64,000 nt of DNA, taken from positions 460,501-524,500 of the forward strand of contig NW_023501056.1 in the NCBI RefSeq assembly GCF_014066305.1, written 5' to 3'. The first letter of the stretch is position 1; each line of letters starts with the position of its first letter. The stretch comes from Letharia columbiana (lineage: Eukaryota; Ascomycota; Lecanoromycetes; Lecanorales; Parmeliaceae). A model generated the notes under the pieces. It was not told the DNA's origin. It saw only the letters and a list, made by a program, of their open reading frames with translations, and did no database searches. The position numbers and the translations under genes were made by a program. Shown in pieces: positions 56,443 through 64,000 of the stretch.

Positions 56443-57168
56443 CTAGTAAGAAGTAATGACGATATGATCCGTCGGTGCGCTCAAAGTCTGCTTATCCGCC
56501 AACGGGACCAGTTCCGCCTGTACCGAATTCGGGGGCCAGGTCACATCCGTAGCGCTCCCGGAGCCCATGTACGCCTTGAAGCCAGCTGTAGCCTGGAAGA
56601 ACATGACAACGTCTGGAGCACCATATGGGAAGGCCTCTACACCCATGTTGATATGAACCAGGGATCCGTTTTTGCCTTGTCTCAGATACTGTGGGGATTT
56701 GAGTAATTGTCTCTTGATTGGATAACTGAGAGTTTTCCATGCCGAGTTTGCCTTCCCAAGGGAGTCTTTCTCTCCTGAGAGATCGCTACTATTGGCGGGG
56801 CCGCAGGTACCGTCGGATATGCCGTATTGGTAGCTGACGTCGTACCACGCCATGCTTTGGTTCAAGAGGTTTATCTCATTGCGGGCGCCCCTAAAGGTGT
56901 TGTTTTTTAGCCAGGCTGTTACGGCGCCGTTGAAGTGTTCGCCATCAAAGCCTGTTGCTTTAAAGTCCTTGGTCTGGCCGGAGTTGAGCCAGAAGCCTCG
57001 ATCTATGCCGCAGATTGTTTCGTTGGGAAAGGTGCCCGTTCCGTTGGAATATTCCACCATGTAGCAGATGTTTTCTTTGGAGATGTTTTGAATGCGAATG
57101 AGGGGCATTGGAGCGCAGAATGAGATGAGGATGGCGGCCAGCGTCAGAGTCTTTTGTAGGAAGAGCAT
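56443..57168 (-). CDS. Secreted protein, unknown function
   Basis: 241 residues from ATG 57,168, chosen because it places a good signal peptide at the start (LFLQKTLTLAAILISFCAP); the longer frame from 57,249 would bury it. The mature part is rich in Asn, Gly and Tyr, with six or so N-glycosylation sequons (NGT, NET, NNT, NQS, NSS, NGS) and few cysteines (ICYMVEY, ICGIDRG, GTCGPAN). The beta-rich text IRIQNISKENICYMVEYSNG loosely resembles small fungal secreted beta-sandwich proteins, but I cannot name a family. It could be an effector or a wall-associated protein. Confidence 0.7.
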   Translation of the reverse strand: MLFLQKTLTLAAILISFCAPMPLIRIQNISKENICYMVEYSNGTGTFPNETICGIDRGFWLNSGQTKDFKATGFDGEHFNGAVTAWLKNNTFRGARNEINLLNQSMAWYDVSYQYGISDGTCGPANSSDLSGEKDSLGKANSAWKTLSYPIKRQLLKSPQYLRQGKNGSLVHINMGVEAFPYGAPDVVMFFQATAGFKAYMGSGSATDVTWPPNSVQAELVPLADKQTLSAPTDHIVITSY

Positions 57169-57430
57169 CGTCCGTGGTGGATGTGTATTTGAATAAGCGA
57201 CGTTCTCATAGAAATGGTGTCTGTGTACGGTGGACGTGTAGTGCCTCAATTATGAGCTGCGGAGATATGGGTTAGAGCAAGTGAAAGCTTTGTAAGTGAT
57301 ATGGGGAGAGAGAGATTTTGAATAAAAGAAGAAGGGAGAAAGCTGTCTTATATACCAACAGAAGAAGAGCGAAGATTATGAGAATTGTTCGAGATTGAAA
57401 CAACGCCAAGCAGTGCATGGCCAAACATAC
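57169..57430. promoter_or_regulatory. Upstream region of the secreted-protein gene
   Basis: No defined site is recognised in the stretch before the repeat. Confidence 0.3.
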
Positions 57431-57900
57431 AACTTGATACAGAGAGACTGGTTTCTGTGTTTAAAGCTAGGGTGCTCATCAAGTCCTGTATGTGACATAC
57501 ATTTAACGAGACGTAGACTTAAAGGAGAAACTTCTTTCGACCATTTTGCTTGGTGGACGCTGAGTCCCACTCAGCACACTGCAAGGTTTAGGACTTGATA
57601 CACAGGATTCAGTTTCCATCTGCGAGGCAGCACAGTGGGTTCTTCATTGGGCACCGTGTGTGACATCGAAGCCCGCGACTCAGATGGAAGAAAGAACCAG
57701 GTTCTTCGAGCAGCATCTCTTGTGCTGCACGGAAGTCCACTCAGCACAGTGCTAAAAGTGTGACTTGATACACAAAGACTATTTTCTGTATGGGAGAAAG
57801 GCAGCACATGAGGTTCGTAGTCAGACATTATACATGAGATCGACCCCTGGGCCGCAGATGTGCAAGAGAAATCCTCTTCAGGGCAGCTTTTTCTTTTTGC
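57431..57900. repeat. Degenerate tandem repeat, about 165-bp period
   Basis: The landmark ACTTGATACA starts near 57,431, 57,593 and 57,762, and CACTCAGCACA stands ahead of the last two. Other shared pieces are GAGGCAGCAC/AAAGGCAGCAC and TTTCTGT. The copies are too diverged for an exact unit. The repeat lies upstream of the secreted-protein gene. Confidence 0.6.
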
Positions 57901-58728
57901 GAAGCAGCAGACCTTCACAGCGATCCTATCATTCTAATGACAGAGTCACAGAAAACTCAAGACTTTCTCTTTCAAACAGACTTGTTTCATTGCTCGTTTT
58001 CAGATGGTGTCTGAGGACGGAAGATGAAACAAAGCAGTCGAATGCTTCCAGCGGGGTCTCTTGCCATGTGCACTTGAATGGGCTATTGCTCTGTGAACCG
58101 GCAGTATAAAAGCGAGAGAGTCCTCCGATCCGGACATCTGTCAACGTTTCGAAAGTGTTTTTTGAGAGTTCTGTTTTGCTCGAAACGAAGCTAGTGAAGT
58201 CGAAACGGTTCCATCCACCATCTCCCAAAAAGTGCAGGCATAGGCAGTGCTTACATGTAGGGCTGTTTCAATGGCAGGGCCTCTGGACTTTCGAAGGCAT
58301 TGAAAGGGTTCGAACTGATAAATCCGTCTCTCCATACCTGTTGTGGTTATTGTGTGAGATCCCGGGAAGAAGACTCATGATGCTGTCGAGAGCGCAGCCT
58401 TTTGGGAGGCGGAGCTCTCGCAACCCTATCTTCGGCAGACTTCATCAAAGCAGAAAGTAGACAATGTTATGATTCCCAACCATTGGCTGTTCAGTCTTGG
58501 TTTCGTAAGAGCGACTCGGATCTGGAGAAAGGCTGCAAGACTACATGAGAGCAGGGGGACCGGGGCATGAGCAGCATAATTCATCAGTCTCGAGTGTTGC
58601 AAGTTTAAGACTATATCTTCGGAAGTGTCACGCATTTTCGGCGGTAATTTCTGATTTGGAAGATGACGAAAGATGTTCGCCTTGGACGACCGCTTTGTAG
58701 CGCCAACTTTGTTCCCTCCTCCACAAAC
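57901..58728. other. Intergenic, no gene seen
   Basis: Scattered short frames only. The last part is the promoter of the Sen54 gene. Confidence 0.4.
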
Positions 58729-60017
58729 ATGGCGGACATCGACGAAGACTCTACAATCAGAGCGACCCCAGACCCCACATACACAGACCTCTCCGACGAG
58801 ACGCAAGACTTCCGCTTCCTATCCACCCTCTCCCAGTAAAACTCCTCCCGCACCTCCCCACTTTCCCCACCTCCAGCTCACATCTCTCCAGACCGACAGA
58901 CCACCCCACCCTCCCCCGCCGCGGCGAGAAAGACTTCGAACACCACGGCACCCTCTCCCAAACCGACACCCTCGTCGCTTCCCGCAATGCCATGCACGAC
59001 GCCCTCTCCGTTTCCCGCACCCACAATCCGAAAAGCCTCATCGTCGGCCTCTACGATCCGAGCGATGACTCGACGACCATCGAGCAACCGAAAGGCCCGA
59101 ATCTCAGGACGATGGGGAAGGCGGATTCGCGGGGCAGGTTGAGCTTGTTGCCGGAGGAGACGCTGTACTTGGTTGAGAGGGGGAGTCTGGATTTGAGATG
59201 GCGGGGTGAAGAGCTGGAGGGGCTGCCGTTGAGTTTGCAGGCGGCGTACGCGTATCTACTTGGGAAGCGGGGGTTGACGTTGGAGCGGTACACGGTCTAT
59301 GCGGGTTTGAAGAGGAGTGGATATGTTGTGCAGAGGGGACCGGCTTGGTATCCCGAAGACTACGACGGAGACTTTATCCCGCCGAGGGAGTTGGAAAAGC
59401 CGAAGCCACTGGGGCTGTTTGCACACTTCTACAAATCCCTCTTCGACAAGCCACTCCCGGATGCAGCTCCTTCGGGACCACTCGTCACACCGGGCTTCTA
59501 CCGCAGCTACGATTCCATCTACCGGCTCATGACTCTCATACCTGCCCACGATCCGGCCGAGCCTACAGACCGTGAATCCCTCCGCTCTTCAGCCTCGATG
59601 GGCCATCCGACATCTCCTACGCACTCCCGCATCCGCCCTGCCTTCTACGTCTGGAAACCCACTTCCGAGTTCAAGAAGTCTGCCCCTCCGCCTCCTGACT
59701 TTCGGATCGCCGTCATCAATGCTCGCGAGGAGAGTTTCCCGGTCCTGGAACAGCTGGACGACTTGCTGCAGAGTGTACCTTACGACCCACCACCACCGGG
59801 TAGTGAGGGGCAGACGTATAGGCGTGTGAAGCATGGATGGCGGAATGTGCTATTAGCCGTTGTAGACCAGGGGGTTGTGAGTTATATGAGGATTGCGGAT
59901 GCAGGGTTTGGGAAAGAGAAGGTTTATGAGACTAGAGGCAGGGGGCGTGGTGGGAAGAGAGGAGGATTCCATGGAAGGGGAAGGGGAGGCGGGAGGGGCA
60001 GAGGCAAGGGAAAATGA
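58729..60017 (+). CDS. sen54: tRNA-splicing endonuclease subunit Sen54
   Basis: Exons 58,729-58,835 and 58,892-60,017 give 410 residues; the 56-nt intron starts GTAAAA and ends CCAG, with phases matching. Sen54 is a structural subunit of the tRNA-intron endonuclease (with Sen2, Sen15 and Sen34). The diagnostic N-terminal domain is clear: MGKADSRGRLSLLPEETLYL, VERGSLDLRW, then LGKRGLTLERYTVYAGLKR and GYVVQRG. A linker of low conservation follows, and the C-terminal part has FRIAVINAREESFP and WRNVLLAVVDQGVVSYMRI. The end is an RG/GGR-rich tail of about 30 residues, which may help RNA binding. It is convergent with elongin C. Confidence 0.93.
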
Positions 60018-60374
60018 GCAGGAGTGGGGAAATTGTGCTCCGCAGTTCATCAGAAGACTTCTTGGGGAAGATAGAGAAGAGTTTGAATGAAGAGTGGAGA
60101 GTTGATATACCATCGTCTATAGACGTTCGGCCCATGGGGAAGGAGGGGACGAACGCATATGCTCAGATGGGTAGTAGTCACGAAGCAGATGAAGCTCGGC
60201 TCGACCCTGGAGAAAGCTGCTTCATGCTCATGATTCAATGACTCCGTGACCTGGGTATAATGAGTGATCGATCGACCCTCTCGACCTTTACCAAATCTTC
60301 TCCCCTGTCACCTCTTTCCGCCTCTCCCTCTTCACAATTCCTCCATCACGGGACCAAGACTTTCCATCTCGACA
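60018..60374. other. Convergent intergenic region
   Basis: A 357-bp gap holding the 3' ends of Sen54 (plus) and elongin C (minus). No gene is visible. Confidence 0.45.
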
Positions 60375-60878
60375 CTAGACATGCAAATAATCCGCCGCCA
60401 TCAACAGCTCCAAGCACAACTCCGGCGGTATCTCCATGTCCGGCACGTCCTTCTCGTCCTTGTGCTTCAGATTGTAGTACAGATACTCGCAGACCTTTTC
60501 GAGCACGACGCCGCTGTTCCAAAGACGCGTAAGCCGGGCTAGAGTCCTCGTAGGCGAAACCCGTAGAAGATCAAGTGGCGGAGACTGGAGGGGGGGGGAC
60601 GTACTTGATCGTGCCCAGCGTGCACCGGCCCGAGATTGACTCGGCGAAGGAACCTGCGCCCACATAGACATCGTCAGTATAGATAGCCGCGTTCGCGGGG
60701 ATAGAGTGGGCGTGGGCGGGCCGTGGAGCGGGGAGACCGGAGTGTGGAGTGGGCGCGCACTGTGCGGATCCAACATCTTCTTGACGGTCCCGGCGACGCA
60801 GGCGGCGTCGCGGCTGACGATGAATTCGAAGCCGTCGTTGGATATCAGCGTCACGTAGGGCGAGGAGGAGGCGGCCAT
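60375..60878 (-). CDS. elc1: Elongin C
   Basis: Three exons (60,878-60,761; 60,653-60,605; 60,513-60,375) give 101 residues, the usual elongin C size. The introns are 107 nt (GTGCGC..GCAG) and 91 nt (GTACGT..ACAG), with phases that fit exactly. The Skp1-like BTB fold reads YVTLISNDGFEFIVSRDAA, AGTVKKMLDP, SFAESISGRC, then VVLEKVCEYLYYNLKHKDE and DMEIPPELCLELLMAADYL. Elongin C bridges substrate receptors to a cullin in ubiquitin ligases, and in yeast (Elc1) takes part in RNA polymerase II degradation. The start is the ATG of MAASSSPYV; the open frame upstream of it is not conserved. Confidence 0.93.
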   Translation of the reverse strand: MAASSSPYVTLISNDGFEFIVSRDAACVAGTVKKMLDPHSARPLHTPVSPLHGPPTPTLSPRTRLSILTMSMWAQVPSPSQSRAGARWARSSTSPPLQSPPLDLLRVSPTRTLARLTRLWNSGVVLEKVCEYLYYNLKHKDEKDVPDMEIPPELCLELLMAADYLHV

Positions 60879-62654
60879 GTTGGGGTTCGAAGAAGAGGGA
60901 GAAGAAGAAGAAGAGGGGACGGTGGGAGGATGTTCTTCGCGTCTTGGAATCTGGGGGAGCCGTGCTGACGGAACCGAGGTACTGCCGCTGGCCCTGGGTG
61001 CCAAGGCGCTAAGGGGCCGTTATCTGTTATTCTTGCCGATACATAAGTCAAGTACATGGTGGCTTTCTCCTAAATGCTTTCTGAGGAGCGCGGAACGATT
61101 TTGCGAGGCGTGAATGTTTTCGTTCGAGCTCTAAGATTTCTGTAGTCATTGCAGTGGAATCAATATAGACGGCGTCAATGTAAAACCGAATGCCACATTG
61201 GACATTGTCGCTTCCACCAGGCTGTGAAACGGTCAGGAGAATCTCTTGTAGCTTGGGCTGGACTGGTGGCTGATCCCGGTCTATGTCCGTAACAGCAAAG
61301 GAGATCATCAGATAGGCTGTTGCGGTGTAGCTTTTGTTTCATTCCTTCACGTTGCTTCAGTCGCCTTTTTTGCTGCATCAGAGCCACTTTTTCATTTTCT
61401 GCAGTGGGAGGTATAGTCGCGGTTGCAGAGCATGTCTACACCTGACGAGAATGAGATATCTATATGCTTAGAGGCCCTGTGAATTGGCATCTGGTGGAAG
61501 GGACAACAACAGCACCGGGCACTGTTCATAGCCCATCTCTAATAGTCTTAGGCCATGCGGAGTCAAAGCAAGAACGCCTCGTCTGATATTTGGTCGAAGA
61601 CTTGGTATGCATGATGTTGGAAAGCAATGACGCCAATCTCCAGTCAGGTATGAGACCACGAGAAACGCAGCAGCGTATAGCGCCTGTAGCAAGGACGACT
61701 TGAAAAAGTAGTCATCATGAGTTCTTTTGACCCTTGATCAGACTCGCAAAGGTAACTCTGCAAATACTCCGCCCACTCCATTATCCTGGAGACATTTCTG
61801 GTGCTTCTGAAATCTTTCAGCCTCCCCAAACCGGGGACCTTCGATAACGTTTCTACCAAAATCCCACGTAAGCCCAACGCCGATAGCATTGGTGGCATCA
61901 TGCATGACACAAATTCATGCGGGTTGTGCTTGATTGCCTTACCACTTACTTTCGCCTATCTTTAGCGACGCTGGCCTCCAGATTTATAAGAAAACCTAAG
62001 GTAACCGTGCTTGGCAAAAGAAGCGAGAGAAGCCGCTTTCCCCGATTCTTCCGATAAGATGTTTATCCGAAAGAGCATTGCTGCATGGCAATTACATGCG
62101 TCTGCATCTATGCCAAGCGTTGGAACTCCGTCAAGGGATACTCCCTCTAAGGGTTGTTACTGAGTAACACCGAGCAGTGCCCAGTGTGCGGTATAGATAT
62201 CTGGGACTGTCTCAAGGAAAGCAGTCGAGATAATATCCTTCGATGCATCTCAACATGCACCGAAGTGCTGTACTTATAGGACTGGCTCATGAGCAGAAGG
62301 GTCTCACTCTCGATTTCAGCCTTGAGCGTACTTCACAGAAGTGTGTTCGTTGGTGAGGCTATAACCATGCATACCTCTAGCGATGATCTGCCGCATGTTC
62401 TCCGGAACTAGCATAATCTTACCCAACTCACGACGCACCTCGCATGATCGTGCATGCAAAGTAGCCTAGCCGCGGTCAGCTGTAAGAAACTGGTTGAGTG
62501 AAATGGCGCAGCAAGAAGAGAGAACGCCTCGAGCCTTTCATTCCCATTTCCTGGGAATATGTGTGATCTGTCGTACATCTTAAGCTTCCCTTCGGCGCGT
62601 ACTTGTATCTCATTACACATCTTACCAGCGTTTGTTGGGGCAGTATAAAACAGG
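60879..62654. other. Intergenic with small unassigned frames
   Basis: On the minus strand, 61,901-61,647 (MMPPMLSALGLRGILVETL ... RIMEWAEYLQSYLCESD) and 61,308-61,048 (MISFAVTDIDRDQPPVQPKL) have coding-like text but no recognised family or matching exons. They may be remnants. TATAAAA at 62,643-62,649 lies close ahead of the next gene's ATG. Confidence 0.3.
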
Positions 62655-64000
62655 ATGGCTTCGGTTGTACTTCCTTTGTGTCTTGTTGCCCTTGCAAACG
62701 TGGTTCTGGGCCAGGACTCGACGCCATCGCCGGCATCAGCGGCGCCGAGTATTTTGACAGCTTCTGGCTCCTCGTATGCAACACACATTGTGACTGTGGG
62801 AAAGGTATGCATGCTCCGGGTCTGCAAATGAGAATTTGGAGAACGCTGATAGTGCTGTTACTTCTAGGCGCTGAACCAATTTGACCCTGACTCATTAATA
62901 GCCAATGTGGGAGACGTGATTCGTATGACTGTATGAAAGTAAGAGTGGTAGCTGCTGCTTATGCCAGATTCGCAGAATTCGAATTCTTCCCACCAAACCA
63001 CTCCGTTGGTCGCGCGGAGTACCAACAGCCCTGCATACCGTATGAAGATACCGGGGAGAACAAAGTCGGATTCTGGTCGGGATTTTTCCCGCTTGATAAG
63101 ATCCTTCCTAACGTCAGTGATACTCCGAGTGGCTATATTGCCTTGCTAAATCCGCTCAACAGCCGCCAACATGGAATCTGACCATCAACGACACTGAGCC
63201 CATCTTTCTTTATTGCGCAGCTCCTGGTTCATGCATCAACTATCAGATGGTTGGGGTTATCAATCCTGTAGGCTGATTCCGCCCAAACCTCGATATATGG
63301 GTGTGTTGACGATCAGCAGAACGACTCAGTATCGCTGGCCACGCAAAAGCAAGATGCGGCTAATGCGCAGTACATGCTAGCACCTGGAGAACCTTTCCCG
63401 TCAGAAGCGGGGGTGCCCTCGGGTGATGTCAACCCGGGAATCAATGCGAATGGTTCGACCTCTCAGCCGGCATCTACGCAGGCAACGTCTTCTACCGCTT
63501 ATGCCTCGCACACGCCCGAGGCGTCTTCTCACAAATTATCGACTGGCGCCATTGTGGGTATTGTAATTGGGGGGATCGCAGTGGCGGTCCTAATCGGAGC
63601 CCTATTCTTCCTTCTTGGACGCCAAAAGACCATGCTCCAATTCATGAGGCGGAATCAGTACCAGGCACCCGGGGCACAGAATCCGCCAGGAGACCAGCCT
63701 GACATCAGATCGCCGCCGCCCCAGATGACTTCGTTTCCAATTGCTCCAGCAACACCATATTCGGGAACGCCCAACTACCACGAATCTGCTTATGACACCC
63801 CTCCATACACAAGGCACGCAGCACAAGATCCTCTGGCCACTCCACAGCCTCCAGTGGCTGAGCTGCCCTCGCCTGCGGAGAAGCACATGCAAGAGTATAT
63901 CAGCTCCAAGCCTCTGGAGATGGAACAACATTCACAGGAGCCTTACCAGGACAGCAGAGCGCCAACGCCGCAACCGCAGGCAGGGCCAATGAACTTCTGG
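62655..64000 (+). CDS. Cupredoxin-like secreted protein, membrane-anchored (partial)
   Basis: Five exons are seen (62,655-62,804; 62,868-62,922; 62,976-63,112; 63,163-63,267; 63,320 onward), with introns of 63, 53, 50 and 52 nt and consistent phases. The gene is open at the window edge after 376 codons. A signal peptide (SVVLPLCLVALANVVLGQ) precedes a Ser/Ala-rich spacer and a cupredoxin-like fold: HIVTVGKALNQFDPDSLIAN, FEFFPPNHSV, RAEYQQPCIPY, IFLYCAAPGSCINYQMVGVI. The PNHSV His, the Cys and the final Met resemble type 1 copper ligands, as in fungal extracellular serine-rich proteins. After AQYMLAPGEPFPSE comes a Ser/Thr-rich stalk, a membrane span (AIVGIVIGGIAVAVLIGALF) and a Pro-rich cytosolic tail. 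A cell-surface role is likely; function unknown. Confidence 0.88.

Noticed and set aside
56443..57168. Thaumatin-like protein for the secreted gene
   Set aside because: The overall beta-rich look is suggestive, but the many conserved cysteines of thaumatins are missing.

Overview
The window looks like nuclear DNA of a filamentous ascomycete (Pezizomycotina). The evidence is short 48-107 nt introns with GT..AG ends and CTAAC/CTGAC-type branch sites, several HET-domain genes, a Clr5-domain gene, an intron-containing tRNA-Leu, and AT-rich repeat blocks that look mutated by RIP (repeat-induced point mutation). A leotiomycete such as a helotialean is a reasonable guess, but nothing here proves it.

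Layout. Bases 1-10,260 are almost all repeats: a large inverted repeat flanked by tandem arrays (1-3,045); AT-rich RIP-like DNA holding a 493-bp fold-back element; a complete 1.49-kb non-autonomous LTR element with TATAT target duplications; and a 2.77-kb gag-only LTR element with TTCTT target duplications. Bases 10,275-25,786 form a heterokaryon-incompatibility (HET) island. It holds three HET genes that still look intact, two decayed HET copies, and two paralogous four-span membrane proteins that flank the middle HET gene; copies of one dispersed repeat lie around it. Bases 25,800-31,500 carry little recognisable coding sequence but do contain a 172-bp tandem repeat with a nested short motif. 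A Clr5-domain gene follows (31,540-33,223). A heavily mutated, roughly 6-kb Tad/I-type LINE comes next, bounded by a 17-bp target duplication.

From about 39.6 kb to the end the window is mostly ordinary housekeeping chromosome: an arrestin-like protein, a PPIL3/Cyp10-type cyclophilin, a SET-domain protein, ZPR1, a decayed RNase-H-like ORF, an intron-bearing tRNA-Leu(UAG), two divergent F-box-type genes, a secreted protein, tRNA-splicing endonuclease subunit Sen54, elongin C, and a secreted cupredoxin-like protein with a C-terminal membrane anchor that runs off the window.

Working together. The HET island resembles a fungal self/non-self recognition locus turning over by duplication and decay, probably helped by the surrounding repeats. 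Sen54 is a subunit of the enzyme that removes introns such as the one in the tRNA-Leu gene here. Elongin C and the F-box proteins belong to ubiquitin-ligase biology, but nothing suggests they are co-regulated. Gene models were assembled by hand from reading frames and splice signals; lengths and phases were checked by arithmetic, not by transcripts.
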